The notes beneath the pieces were generated by a model. That model worked only from the letters and a program-made list of their open reading frames with translations, did no database searches and had not been told where the DNA came from. A stretch of DNA of 64,000 bases from Apodemus sylvaticus (taxonomy: Eukaryota > Chordata > Mammalia > Rodentia > Muridae). Below are positions 30,600 to 40,599 of this stretch, one piece after another. The position numbers and the translations under genes are program-made. The stretch spans positions 100,591,782 to 100,655,781 of the forward strand of contig NC_067473.1 of the NCBI RefSeq assembly GCF_947179515.1, in the 5' to 3' direction. Each line of letters begins with the position of its first letter. Within the stretch, counting starts at the first letter, position 1.

Positions 30600-31740
30600 G
30601 CATCTTCTTCCACTATGAACATAGATGTTTTCAACCTCACACTGTTGTCTACCTAAGAACGGCCAGGATCCTCAGCCAAGGAGGGCTGAAAGCCAGTATA
30701 GCTGTCCCTGCCTTGGTGACCAGAGTGATGTCACACACAGGTGGCAGCACCGGCTCTCAGTCCTGTGGAGGTCACCACGAACATCCCCAGTCTCTGGGCA
30801 GGAGCTGTTGGACAGTTCCTGTCACGCTTCTGCAGGCTGCTGTTTGCCCAGGGTGGCAGTGATGGGAAGTGCCAGCTTGCACGGAATGAGGGGGAGCCCA
30901 GGTGCCAATTAAGTGGGAGATAAATAGCCATTACCAAGGAGGCCTGACAACTGCAGGAGACCACAACCTAGTCACCAGCAACTGCTTATTTTCCCATTGA
31001 TCCTTGGTGGGATGGGGCTGTGCCTTCTGCAGCTCTCCAAATAACAGGCTCGCAAAGCCGGGTGCTAAGAGGTGGCATCTGAGGAGAATCCGCTCAGGTC
31101 TTCCTGTCTGTTTCATCTTAAGGCCTGCCAGGAGAAGAGATAATTATGGGTCTGAGGTGGTGTTCAATCGCAGACAATGGGGGGGATCAACGCTTGCCTC
31201 TCTGCAATCAGAGGAAAAAATGTGAAAGGTTTCAGTTCAGAAGGATACCAGCATTTCCCACAGGTTTCACTTGGATGAAAAAAGGAAAGAAAGACTGGGA
31301 AGGAAGGAAGGAAAGAAGGGAGAGCGGGAGGAAGAGAAGAAGCAGGAAGCTCCATTGCAGATAGACTTTGACTACCCCGTACCACTCATCCTTTCCCACT
31401 TGAGGTGTCACAGGGCAGCAATCCATCCTTCACGGTCATTGTAAGACACTGTCTGGATTTCTTGGGTGAGGTAAGCCAGTTTAGGATTAAATGATGAGGG
31501 ATCAGAAATAGATTTGTGTACCTGACTCTACTTCCCATGTTTACTACTTGTGTTGACCTTGAGCAGTCTCTGTTTTGGTGAGAAAGATGCTATAAAGGCA
31601 CTTAGTTCATAGCAACCATCTATGTTTGCTGAAATTTCTCCACCCTGCTCTTAAACAGAAAAATATGGTCCAAGGTGGAATGGTCCCAGGATGGGTTGAA
31701 AACTCAATAGCACGGAGGTCTAGTGAGAGCAGAGAGGGCG
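30600..31740. other. Repeat-free block of about 1.1 kb
   Basis: Only a purine run at 31280-31345 interrupts it. Motifs such as CCAATTAAGTGGGAGATAAA (about 30904-30923) and GATAATTATGG (about 31139) resemble homeodomain-type sites of conserved non-coding DNA. Frames overlap on both strands and none is recognised. Confidence 0.35.
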
Positions 31741-31741
31741 T

Positions 31742-31972
31742 ATTTTTTTATTCAAACATTTAGTTATTCTTACTTTATGTGTACGGGTGTTTTGCCTGCA
31801 TGTATGTCTGTACACCACATTATCATCTGCCTGCAAAGACCAGAGAGGCGTCAAATCCACTGGAACTAGGTCTCTATATAGATGGTTGTGAGCCTCTGTG
31901 TGGGTGTTAGAAATTGAATCGGGTCCTCTGCAAGAGCAGTCAGTGCTCTTAATCACTAAGCTCCCACTGGGT
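31742..31972 (-). mobile_element. B3-type SINE
   Basis: GTTTTGCCTGCATGTATGTC, TGGTTGTGAGCCTCTGTGTG and AGAGCAGTCAGTGCTCTTAA in reverse. Confidence 0.85.
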
Positions 31973-32034
31973 ATCACCTCTTCACCAACCACAAAACTTC
32001 CAAAGAATCTGTCCCCTTTAAGAACCACCATCTA

Positions 32035-32199
32035 AGCCGGGCGGTGGTGGTGCACGCCTGTAATCCCAGCACTCTGGGAGGCAGAGGCAGGCGAATTTCT
32101 GAGTTCGAGGCCAGCCTGGTCTACAGACTGAGTTCCAGGACAGCCAGGGCTACACAGAGAAACCCTGTCTCAAAAAACCAAATTAAAAAAAAAAAGTGC
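32035..32199 (+). mobile_element. Young B1 SINE with 17-bp target-site duplication
   Basis: TTAAGAACCACCATCTA at 32018-32034 recurs at 32200-32216. The B1 between is near consensus (TGTAATCCCAGCACTCTGGG, GAGTTCGAGGCCAGCCTGG) with an A-rich tail. Confidence 0.95.
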
Positions 32200-32295
32200 T
32201 TAAGAACCACCATCTAGGGTTTCACACATACTAAGCACGCTCTCTAGCATTGAGAAATACTACTAGTCCCCTTGTTTTTCTTGTGATTCAAAAGA

Positions 32296-32522
32296 ACTAC
32301 ATTTATTTATTGTGCATGTTAATTTACATACATTCATTTAATTATTGTGCATATTCATTTACATACATATGTACAGATGCACACATGCCATGGCCCAAGT
32401 GTGGGGATCAGAGAACAGCTAGAGAGGAGTCAGTCCCCTCTGTCCACCATGTGGGTTCTGAGAGTCAAATTCAGGTGGTATGACTTGCCTGTCCTCCATC
32501 CACTGAGCCATCCTACCAGTCC
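32296..32522 (-). mobile_element. RSINE1-type SINE
   Basis: CCATGGCCCAAGTGTGGGGA, AGTCAGTCCCCTCTGTCCAC and ACTGAGCCATCCTACCAG in reverse. An AT-rich near-repeat precedes it (32320-32345 and 32350-32372). Confidence 0.7.
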
Positions 32523-32548
32523 CCTCCCTCCGTTACTCTTAAAAACAA

Positions 32549-32650
32549 TGACTGAGACTGTGTCTCACTAGACGCCCATATAGGCTTCAAACTTTTGACC
32601 CTTGTGGCTCTCACATGCTGGGATTTCAGGCAAATGTCACCATGCCCTTG
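32549..32650 (-). mobile_element. Diverged B1 SINE
   Basis: CTGAGACTGTGTCTCACTAG, CATGCTGGGATTTCAGGC and GTCACCATGCCC. Confidence 0.6.
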
Positions 32651-32799
32651 TATCTTGGCCTTGTTTTTACAACAAGCACACATTGCTTTATAATCATTTA
32701 AGAAACCAATAAAGATTTGGAGCAATAAGAGTAAGGGACAGGGCGGGAAGTCAGAGGAATAAAACTAAGCCGGAGAAGGCCTACCATACCAACTCATTT

Positions 32800-32965
32800 T
32801 AGTTTTTTCAGCTTTATTGAGGTATAATTGTCAAAATTGTATGTGCTTAAGGTATACACGGTGGTGTTTTAATATATGTATGCATTGTGAAATGATAACT
32901 ACATTCAAAGTAATTAGTGTGCCCATCACTTCATACAGGTACCTTTTGTGTAGTAAGAACAAACC
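32800..32965. mobile_element. Old L1M-like fragment
   Basis: TTTATTGAGGTATAATTGTC, TTAAGGTATACACGGTGGTG, GCATTGTGAAATGATAACTA and GTGCCCATCACTTCATACA resemble a segment common to old mammalian L1 copies. Strand is not assigned. Confidence 0.6.
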
Positions 32966-32999
32966 AGTTCTTTCTCAGGTGGTGGTTGTGTTTTTCTTA

Positions 33000-33202
33000 T
33001 TGCTTTCTTTTCTTTCTTTTCCTTTTTCTCTTTCTTTCTTTTCTGTTTTCATTTCATTTCATTTCATTTATTCAGTCTCATATATTGCAGGCTTGCTGAA
33101 ATTACAAATGTGAACTACCATAGCCATTCATTCAATGCTAGAGAGTGAACCCTGGGCTTCATTGGGCAAGCATTTTGCCTGCTGAGCCACATTCCCAGTC
33201 CC
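33000..33202 (-). mobile_element. B4 SINE with T/C-rich start
   Basis: C/T tract at 33000-33070. ATTGCAGGCTTGCTGAAATTA is decayed B1. GTGAACCCTGGGCTTCATTG and GCTGAGCCACATTCCCAG are reverse ID. Confidence 0.6.
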
Positions 33203-33351
33203 AGGCCCTTTAACAGACACATTTAGGACGTGGCTTCTTACTATAAAATGTATATGAGAGATGTTTTATGGACATGTGGTTTTAATTAGAATTGGATGTC
33301 ATAGAACAGAGGTATTTATAATTTATAAGTTAATTATAACTTATTGGCCAT

Positions 33352-33498
33352 GATAAAGGCATGATTATATATACCTTTAATACTAGCACTTGGGAGGCAG
33401 AGGAAGGCAGATCCTTGGGTTTGAGACCAACCTGGTCTACACAGTGAGTTTCAAGAGAGCCTGGGCTACATAGAGACTCTATATTAAAAAAAAATGAA
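33352..33498 (+). mobile_element. B1 SINE
   Basis: ACCTTTAATACTAGCACTTG, GAGACCAACCTGGTCTACAC and CCTGGGCTACATAGAGAC. Confidence 0.85.
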
Positions 33499-33513
33499 AG
33501 AAGAGGAAGATGA

Positions 33514-33518
33514 TAGAT

Positions 33519-33565
<47 letters not shown>

Positions 33566-33567
33566 GG
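33514..33567 (+). repeat. (GATA)n microsatellite
   Basis: About 11 GATA units between a B1 and a B3. Confidence 0.95.
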
Positions 33568-33577
33568 AAGATAAGTG

Positions 33578-33805
33578 GGACTGGAGAGATGGCTCAGTGG
33601 TTAGGAGCACTGGTCACTCTTCCAGAGACCCTGGGTTTGATTCCTAGCACCTACATGTCAGATCACAACCATACTTAACTCTAGTTTCAGAGGATCTGGT
33701 ATCCTGATTTGGCCTCCACAGGCACCAGGCACACAGTACAGGTACACAGGCATGCAGGAAAATCACTCATACACATGAAATATAAACAAATATATCTTTT
33801 TTAAA
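33578..33805 (+). mobile_element. B3-type SINE
   Basis: GGACTGGAGAGATGGCTCAG, GAGCACTGGTCACTCTTCCA, GGCCTCCACAGGCACCAGG and CATACACATGAAATATAAAC. Confidence 0.9.
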
Positions 33806-33825
33806 AAAGGAAGGAAAGAAACCAG

Positions 33826-33910
33826 AGCTAAGCATGATGGTGCATACTTGGAATTCTAGCACATCGGAACATGTGGGTAGAATCCTCAACCCTGGAATCC
33901 ATAATGTGGG
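33826..33910 (+). mobile_element. B1 SINE fragment
   Basis: GCTAAGCATGATGGTGCATA and TGGAATTCTAGCACATCGG. The 3' part is lost. Confidence 0.55.
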
Positions 33911-34033
33911 GGCATGTCCCCAAACAAGAAGGCAATGGAGTTGTTCATCAACATTTGTTTAAACGAGTTTCATTTGGACTGGAAAGATAGCTTAGCCATT
34001 AAAAGCCAGGCTAACCGAAAAATTCCTTTCTAG

Positions 34034-34235
34034 TGATTGGAGAGCTGGCTCAGCAGTTAGGGTATACACTGTTCTCGCAGAGGATCTGAGGGGCGGTTCC
34101 ACCAAACATGTCAGGTGGCTCCTTGTAACTCCAGGTCAGGCATTCAATAGCTTAGACCTCTCAGGGCACCTGCACTCAAATGCACAGACAGACACATAAA
34201 TAATTAAAAATAATAAAAGAAAAATATTTTAAAAA
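34034..34235 (+). mobile_element. B3-type SINE
   Basis: GATTGGAGAGCTGGCTCAGC, TTCTCGCAGAGGATCTGAGG and GACACATAAATAATTAAAA. Confidence 0.75.
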
Positions 34236-34284
34236 GGTTTTCCTCCCCACTGAGTTGACTGGTTACTTTAGTTGCAAATCTATT

Positions 34285-34416
34285 GAGCATATATGGGTCA
34301 GTTTCTGAGCATATATGGGTTAGTTTCTGAGCATATATGGGTCAGTTTCTGAGCATATATGGGTCAGTTTCTGAGCATATATGGGTCAGTTTCTGAGCAT
34401 ATATGGGTCAGTTTCT
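34285..34416 (+). repeat. 22-bp minisatellite, six units
   Basis: Six units of 22 bases beginning GAGCATATATGGGTCAG. Five look identical and the second has one change (GGGTTAG). Confidence 0.97.
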
Positions 34417-34475
34417 GAGCTCTCCACTGTAGTGTTTTGGAGAACAGCCACAAGAGTGCCAGGGAGGCTTCTCAC

Positions 34476-34480
<5 letters not shown>

Positions 34481-34556
<76 letters not shown>

Positions 34557-34620
34557 TATTTTATATATTATATTATTATATATAATATACTATATATTAT
34601 ATTTCATATATATTATAAAT
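34481..34620. repeat. (AT)n microsatellite and AT-rich palindromic flank
   Basis: 36 uninterrupted AT units to 34552, then imperfect TATA and ATAT inverted segments to about 34620. Strong cruciform potential. Confidence 0.95.
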
Positions 34621-34651
34621 ATTATTTAATATTTATTTTTTTCTCAGATGG

Positions 34652-34858
34652 GGCTGGAGAGATAGCCTAGAAGTTAAGAGCAGTTTGAGACCTAGTTTCA
34701 ATTCTCAGCACCCATATGACGCTGGACAATAATTTGTAATTACAATTCCAAGTGCATCTCATGCTTTCTTCTGGCATTCATGTGCACAGCATGCACATAG
34801 CACACAGGCATAGAGCCAGGCAAAATACCCACACATATACATTTTAAAAATTAAACTA
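34652..34858 (+). mobile_element. B3-type SINE
   Basis: GGGGCTGGAGAGATAGCCTA, TTCTCAGCACCCATATGACG, TTTCTTCTGGCATTCATGTG and ATACCCACACATATACAT. Confidence 0.85.
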
Positions 34859-34859
34859 A

Positions 34860-35015
34860 GGCCAGACAGTGGTGGCTGCAGACCTTTAATCCCAGCATGG
34901 GGAAGGCAGGGGCAGGAGGATCTCTGAATTTGAGGTCAGTCTGCTCTATAGACTGAGTTCTAGTACAGCTAGGGCTACACAGAGAAACCTGGTCTCAGAA
35001 AACAAAACGAAAAAT
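34860..35015 (+). mobile_element. B1 SINE
   Basis: GCCAGACAGTGGTGGCTGCA, ACCTTTAATCCCAGCATGGG and CTACACAGAGAAACCTGGTC. An (AAATT)n-like tail follows. Confidence 0.9.
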
Positions 35016-35040
35016 TAAATTAAATTAAAGAAATTACTGC

Positions 35041-35753
35041 CGTCTTCCCTGACTCGACATCCTAACATAATAACAGAACTACTCAGTATCAGGAAGGTTT
35101 CCTTCCTTTGTGGTGTGGGTCAGATCCTTCCCCTCATCACCTGCCACTCATACTTTTGATCCCGTCCCCACCTCAGCACACACACACCAGTGTTCTGCAC
35201 TGTTTCTTCTCCAAATTATCAGATTATCCAGTGGGCAAAAGGTATTTGGTCCCATCCAGTCCCTCTCAGTTTGTGGTAGGACTAATTTGTTAATGGGCTC
35301 CAGAGGAAAGCGCTTAATGTTTCTTCTAATTGGATGTGACTGTTTCAGAAGAACTGCGGCTGCCGGCCAGTGCTCACTATCCTGGGGGCTGGATAATAAG
35401 CTTCTGCCCCAGCCCCTGGGTCTCGACCAGGACCATCTGCAGTAATGAACTTGGAAGGCTCCTTGTAGACTGAGGTGGGGGAGCAGCGAAGGAAGAGAAA
35501 ACATGGTTCAACTCTTGTCCTGGAGCTCAGTTATGGCTTCTGTCAGCGGGACAAAACGACTTCATCAGGGCTGGACACAATGGATGGGACCCAGGAGGCA
35601 AAGCCATGCTGACATTCCTCCAGAGTTAACACTCTGCGGCTCCTCCCCAGGGCGATGGGCTGGGCTCTCAGTGCTCTGTGAGGTTCTGCAGCTGGATTAG
35701 CCCTGACGGTGCGGTCCTGCATCACTGACCTGAGGGCTCCAGCTTCCGAGCTT
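35041..35753. other. Repeat-free block of about 700 bp
   Basis: No repeat recognised. It contains homeodomain- and E-box-like clusters (TTGTTAATGGGCTCCAG, GCGCTTAATG, TTCTAATTGG, ACCATCTGC). Both strands have frames of 110-118 codons (35110-35445 plus, 35148-35504 minus) without known domains. Confidence 0.35.
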
Positions 35754-35850
35754 GTTCGACAGAGTTTTGCAGTGTAGCCTAAGCTGGCCTTGAACTCACA
35801 TTAATCTTCCCGTTTCAGGCTCCCAAGGGCTGGGAACAGAAGTGCGAGCT
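35754..35850 (-). mobile_element. B1 SINE fragment
   Basis: CAGTGTAGCCTAAGCTGGCC and TGAACTCACATTAATCTTCC in reverse. Confidence 0.65.
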
Positions 35851-36035
35851 TCTCTAGGCCTATTTATTCTCGATTCAAGCCCTCATCACTGGCCCTGGTG
35901 GAAGGATGGGGACCATTGTGCACTTAATTAACTCTCACTATCATCGTTGCTGAGTATTTATTTTCTAAGCTGAGAGGTTAAGACAGAGTCCTAAACCCAC
36001 TGCTAAAAGCCATCCCCAGAATATACTGTATATAT

Positions 36036-36232
36036 TGCTAAACAGATAGCTCAGGGCTCAGAACACTGACTACTTGAATTCGATTCTAGCACCCCCATGG
36101 CGGTTCACAACCATGCACAACTCCATTCCAGGGGATTTAGAGCCCATTTCTGACATCCTCAGGCCCCAGGCAGGCACTTGTGCAAGTATGTACACAAAGG
36201 CAAAACATGCATACACATAAAACTAACAACCC
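36036..36232 (+). mobile_element. B3-type SINE
   Basis: CTAGCACCCCCATGGCGGTT, TCCATTCCAGGGGATTTAG and CAAAACATGCATACACATAA. Confidence 0.8.
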
Positions 36233-36237
36233 CTTTA

Positions 36238-36470
36238 AAGGGCTGCCAGGATGGCTCAGAGGGTAAAGTTCTTGCTGTGCAAGTGTGTGGACCCGAGTTT
36301 AATCTCCATCACAGCACCTGTGTGGTGTGCTGTGATGCAGGGTATGGGTGTGGGATATATGCTGATAGGGATACTGGGTCTGAAAAGGCAAGCTTCAGGT
36401 TCAGTGAAGAGATCCTGTCTCAAAAACTAAGGTAAAAACCACACATATTCAATACACATAAATACTCCAA
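36238..36470 (+). mobile_element. Compound rodent SINE
   Basis: GCCAGGATGGCTCAGAGGGT (tRNA-like head), TCTTGCTGTGCAAGTGTG, CAGGTTCAGTGAAGAGATCC and CTCAAAAACTAAGGTAAAA. Same order as the family at 57.9 kb. Confidence 0.6.
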
Positions 36471-36487
36471 AACCTTTTTAAAGCAAC

Positions 36488-36615
36488 GTGTAAACCAGGT
36501 ATGGTGTTAGTTTCATCCCAGCACATAAGAGGCAGAGGCAGGGGGATCTTTGTGAGTTCAAGGCCAGTCTTATCTACATAGGAAGTTCCAGGTCAGACAG
36601 GACTACATAAAGACT
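36488..36615 (+). mobile_element. B1 SINE
   Basis: ACCAGGTATGGTGTTAGTTT, GAGTTCAAGGCCAGTCTTAT and GACAGGACTACATAAAGAC. Confidence 0.8.
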
Positions 36616-36735
36616 CTATATCTATATCTATATCTATATCTATATCTATATCTATATCTATATCTACATCTACATCTACATCTACATCTACATCTACATC
36701 TACATCTACATCTACATCTATATCTATATCTAGAT
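36613..36735 (+). repeat. Hexanucleotide array in three blocks
   Basis: A block of TATATC units, then about ten TACATC units, then TATATC again, grown at the 3' end of the preceding B1. An AT-rich flank with palindromes runs to about 36820. Confidence 0.95.
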
Positions 36736-36937
36736 AGATAGATAAATAATATCTATATTATTCTATATTATTTATCTATAGATAATAATATCTATATGGC
36801 TATATATATGTATATATATGGAGGGTTATCCGTTATGATAACTGTCAAACAGAGACAGTTATACTGCATTTAATTGCTGGATGATATTGAGTTTTTGTAT
36901 ATTTTTGTATATTATTATTATTGATGTTACTGCTTGT

Positions 36938-37310
36938 CTTAGTGTTCTATTGCTGTAAAGAGACATCATGACCATAGTAATTCCTATAAAGTAAAGCATT
37001 TAATTGGGGCTGGCTTACAGTTTCAGAGGTTTAGCCTACGCTCATGAGGCTATATGCTAACACACAGGCAGACATAGTGATGGAGAAGTAGCTGAGAGTT
37101 CTATATCTGTATCCACAGGCAGCAGGAAGATAGACAGTGGGACTGGTGGGATTTTGAAATCTCAAAGCCCACCTCCAGGAACACAGGTCCTTCAACATGG
37201 CCATACCCACTCCAACAACCACACCTCCTAATCCTTCTCAAGTAGTGCCACTCTCTGAAGACGGAACATAATGAGCTTATGGGGGGCATTCTTATTCAGA
37301 CTATCACATT
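36938..37310 (-). mobile_element. MaLR-type LTR
   Basis: CTTAGTGTTCTATTGCTGTA, TTTAATTGGGGCTGGCTTAC, GCTGAGAGTTCTATATCTG and ACCACACCTCCTAATCC match a common rodent MaLR-type LTR in reverse. No internal region. Confidence 0.75.
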
Positions 37311-37324
37311 GTTACTGCTTAAAA

Positions 37325-37642
37325 AGTATTAGTATGTGTGTGTGTATACTCCTGAGTACATGTGTATGCATTATTTGCGGGGGTGGGGGTAGGAGTAGGA
37401 GGTGGAGACACAAATGTCATAGCATGTATGTGGAAGTCAGAGGACAAATTTGTGGGGTTGGTGGTTCTATCTTTCCACCTTTATGTAGGGTCTGGGGATT
37501 GAACTTAGATCTCTAGGCTTCTCATGTAGCCCACGCTAGCCTCATACTCACTATGTAGCTGAGGAGCCTTGAATTCCTTATCTCCTTGTCCCTACCTCCC
37601 AAGTGCTAGGATGACAGGTGTAAGCCAACATGCCCAGCCTTT
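37325..37642 (-). mobile_element. RSINE1-type SINE followed by B1
   Basis: 37325-37515: GTGGAAGTCAGAGGACAAAT and GATTGAACTTAGATCTC. 37516-37642: CCTACCTCCCAAGTGCTAGG and CAACATGCCCAGCC. Confidence 0.75.
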
Positions 37643-37757
37643 TCTGGATATGTTGGTGTACATGGGTATCACCAAAAATATTTCTAAAAATAGTCTTTCC
37701 TATCTGTACATGTATCTCCAGAAAACTAGGAGAGAAATTGCTAACTGAAATGCATCT

Positions 37758-38132
37758 AGGCTGAGTAGTTTTATGTCAGCTTGACACAAGCTAGAGTCAT
37801 CTGAGAGGAGGGATCCTCAATTGAGGAGATGCCTCCATGATATCTGGCTGTAGGTAAGCCCACAGAACATTTTCTTAATTATGATTGGTTGTGGGTGGTT
37901 CCATCCCTGGGACGATGAGCCTGGGTTCTATAAGAAGGCACAGTGAGCAAGCCAATCAGCAGCCCTCATGACCTCTGCGTCAGCTCCTGCCTCCGGGTTC
38001 CTGCCTTGAGTTCCTGACTTCCCTCAGTGATGGGGTGTACGACCTGAGAGTTAAGAGTTAGATGAAATAAACCCTCCCCAAGTTGCTTTTGGTCTTGATG
38101 TTTTATTACAGCAATAGAAATCCCAAGACAGA
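37758..38132 (+). mobile_element. MaLR (MT-type) LTR
   Basis: TTTTATGTCAGCTTGACACA, GCTAGAGTCATCTGAGAGG, GGGTTCTATAAGAAGGCAC and GATGAAATAAACCC, then CAGCAATAGAAATCCCAAG. Better preserved than the copies at 26.5-27.4 kb. AATAAA is at about 38066-38071. Confidence 0.85.
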
Positions 38133-38149
38133 TAATCTGCATGGATCAA

Positions 38150-38480
38150 CAGATTCTGACAAAACTGGTGACTGTGACCTCTGAAGCTAGATTATAGCAA
38201 ATACCCTGGTTTCTACCCTGGGCTCTCTTGGTGAAGCCAGCTGCCATGTTGGGAGAGTTCCCAAGCAGTCCCAAGGAGAGACTCGGCTGACAAGGAGTAA
38301 GGTCCAGCCAGTGAGAATGAGCCGTCCTGGAAGGATATAAACTGGGCAGTCCTGCAATGACCTCACAGAAAGCAGCCTCATGACAAACCTTCAGCCAGGA
38401 TCACCCAATCAAGCAGCCCCTGGATTCATGGATTCTCCACGCCTGCCAGAGACAAATGCTCCACGTAAGCTGCCGTATTT
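38150..38480 (+). mobile_element. MLT1-type LTR (ancient MaLR)
   Basis: GAAGCCAGCTGCCATGTTGG, CAAGCAGTCCCAAGGAGAG, GAGAATGAGCCGTCCTGGAA and GATCACCCAATCAAGCAGCC follow the known mammalian MLT1 order with moderate divergence. Confidence 0.75.
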
Positions 38481-38934
38481 CGGGAGAACATCATGTGCAG
38501 CAATAGACATTTTGCATATTTTCGAGTGGCCCAGGTGAGAATGCAAAGCATTCTGAATACCGGATGTTTGGTAAGAAACTAGTGTGTGTTTATCCTCTCC
38601 TCTTAGGTGACTCCGAAATTAAAATAGTACTTATCACCAGGTCGACTCTTCACTCTGTGTCTTCCTTCCTCTCTGTGTCTCAAATGCCTGAAATTCCAGA
38701 CGTAAAATCCTGTGATTAGCGGGGCTCTCCACCCCCATTAGAGACGCTTCTTTTCAGCAAACAGAGGGTTAATACAGAGAGCCACCACTGGGCCAAGTAC
38801 AGAGGGTGATTGTGGACTGCACAGCCTTAAGTGAAACATCTGTATCATGTTCTCGTTCCCTAACGGACATCAAAAAACAACATGGAAGATGGGCAGATTG
38901 CAAGAGCCAGGGCTCGGAGAGGACTGCTGAGGAC
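38481..38934. other. Single-copy DNA
   Basis: No gene or repeat recognised. Confidence 0.35.
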
Positions 38935-39185
38935 TAAAGACTTCTGGGTGTGATGGGGCTGTGGTAACCAGGAACTCACAACTCTGGTTGCCTGCATGAG
39001 ATCAAGCTAGTCAACACTCTAACCAGGGATCAGGAAGGGACTCAGTAGGCCCCACCCCCAGCTGAGAAGCTATTGGCAGTTCATGGGTGCTGGGAGAGGA
39101 AGGGTTGGTGTTCTTTAGAGATCTGGCCTCTGGTAAGCTGCCCATGCTCAGAGGACATCCCTACCCCCATGGACACACAGGTGGT
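38935..39185 (+). mobile_element. Rodent L1 3' UTR fragment
   Basis: GGAACTCACAACTCTGGTTG, CCCAGCTGAGAAGCTATTGG, GGTTGGTGTTCTTTAGAGAT and AAGCTGCCCATGCTCAGAG resemble a rodent L1 3' UTR segment in sense orientation. Confidence 0.6.
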
Positions 39186-39194
39186 ACAACTATT

Positions 39195-39775
39195 AGGTAT
39201 CTTATTTTTCTAGTGCTGTGATAAAGCACCAGGGCCAAGGTAGCTTATAGAAGAAACGGTTTATGCAGGCACAAATGTTTGCAAAATGTTAGGATCTGCC
39301 TGATGGTCAACTGGAGGATGGCAGCAAGAACGGCTGAGAGTTCTTGAAACTATCAAGGAAGCAAAAAGAATGTATTAGAAGCCGGGCAGTGGTGGCGCAC
39401 GCCTGTAATCCCAGCACTCTGGGAGGCAGAGGCAGGCGGATTTCTGAGTCTGAGGCCAGCCTGGTCCACAGAGTGAGATCCAGGACAGTCAGAGCTACAC
39501 AGAGAAACCCTGTCATGAAAAAAACAAATCCAAAAATAAACAAACAGACAAACAACAAAAAAACCAAAACCCAAACAAACAAACAAACAAACAAACAAAA
39601 AGAATGTATTAGAAACAGCACCAGACATTTGAAACCTCAATGCTCACTCTGTAATGAGACACCTCTTCCATCAAGGCCACATCTCCAAAGTCTACATGGC
39701 TATCAGCTGTGAACCAAGTATTCAAATGCCTGAGACTTATGGGTAACACCTCATTCAAACCACCAACATAGGTTA
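39195..39775 (-). mobile_element. MaLR-type LTR split by a B1
   Basis: TTTTTCTAGTGCTGTGATAA and CGGCTGAGAGTTCTTGAAAC lie left of the insert. GACACCTCTTCCATCAAGGC and CACCTCATTCAAACCACCA lie right of it. Confidence 0.65.
39381..39596 (+). mobile_element. Young B1 SINE with 18-bp target-site duplication
   Basis: AAAAAGAATGTATTAGAA at 39363-39380 recurs at 39597-39614. The B1 is near consensus and ends in a (CAAA)n tail of about 55 bp. Confidence 0.95.
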
Positions 39776-39811
39776 TGAAAAAGGTAAATAAATATAGGAC
39801 TAAATTCAGTT

Positions 39812-40000
39812 CAGCAGAAGAACTGGCTGCTCTTCTGGAGGACCTGGGTTTGATTCTCCAGCACCCACATGGTGGCTCACAACCGTCCGTGACTCTAGTT
39901 CCCGGTGATCCAGTACTCTCCTCTGGCCTCCTCCAGCATCAGGCACATACATGATGCCGTGGCATACATGTAAATAAAACACCCATACATGTTTTTAAAG
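39812..40000 (+). mobile_element. B3-type SINE
   Basis: CTGCTCTTCTGGAGGACCTG, CAGCACCCACATGGTGGCTC, CTCCTCTGGCCTCCTCCAGC and AAAACACCCATACATG. The tRNA-like head is decayed. Confidence 0.8.
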
Positions 40001-40017
40001 AGATAAAAATGAGAAGA

Positions 40018-40130
40018 GATCATGAAGGTGAGGGAGGGTCTGGGGAGGAGGGGTCTGGGAAGGGATGGTTATGACGACAATACACTCCATGTATAAAATT
40101 ATTTAAAACTAATTATTTTTAAAGAAAGCA
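40018..40130 (+). mobile_element. Probable L1 3' end
   Basis: A G-rich run GAGGGAGGGTCTGGGGAGG, then ACAATACACTCCATGTATAA and AATTATTTAAAACTAATTA, the layout of rodent L1 3' ends. Confidence 0.5.
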
Positions 40131-40599
40131 TCTATTCCCCACTCCTCTCCTCCTCTTCTCTCATGCCCACGCCTTTCCACCTCGAGCCTCTCTCTTTCCA
40201 CAGTCTCCCCACCTCCTTTGGCATTTCCTTTGTCTTTAATCTTCTCTCTTACTCATTCTCCTGACCTCTTTGTTCTCCTGCTTCTTTTTCGAATCCCCTC
40301 TTCTCGGTTTCTTGTCACCTCATCCTCGCAGAGCCCAGGTCTCTTCTGCTGGAACAAGCCTGAGAGTAGAGTGAAGCTTGCCTTCCCACCGAGTTTTCCA
40401 TGCACATGGCAGACTAGTGAAGGCTTCCTGTCAGAAGATGAGACCCCGGCACCCGGCTACCAAACCCAACCTTGGGCCATAGCAGGTGCCGAGAGGGAGG
40501 TGGATCTTGGTACCACTTCGGAAGACAGGGATTCTTCAGCAGGGCCTGGGATGTGCAGGCATCTCCTTCTCCAGTTTATAATAGGGGTTGAGAAGGTTT
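40131..40599. other. Single-copy DNA with a 140-codon frame
   Basis: Pyrimidine-rich to about 40330, ending in an acceptor-like TCATCCTCGCAG at about 40321-40332. The frame 40218-40640 runs across it into a B1, and its product shows no known domain. Confidence 0.35.

Noticed and set aside
30479..30862. 127-codon frame through the 54-bp duplication
   Set aside because: The frame is open only because 54 is divisible by three; no homology, splice or start context supports it.
34285..34416. Direct repeats that might be read as a CRISPR array
   Set aside because: The 22-bp units are contiguous, with no spacers, and the genome is mammalian.
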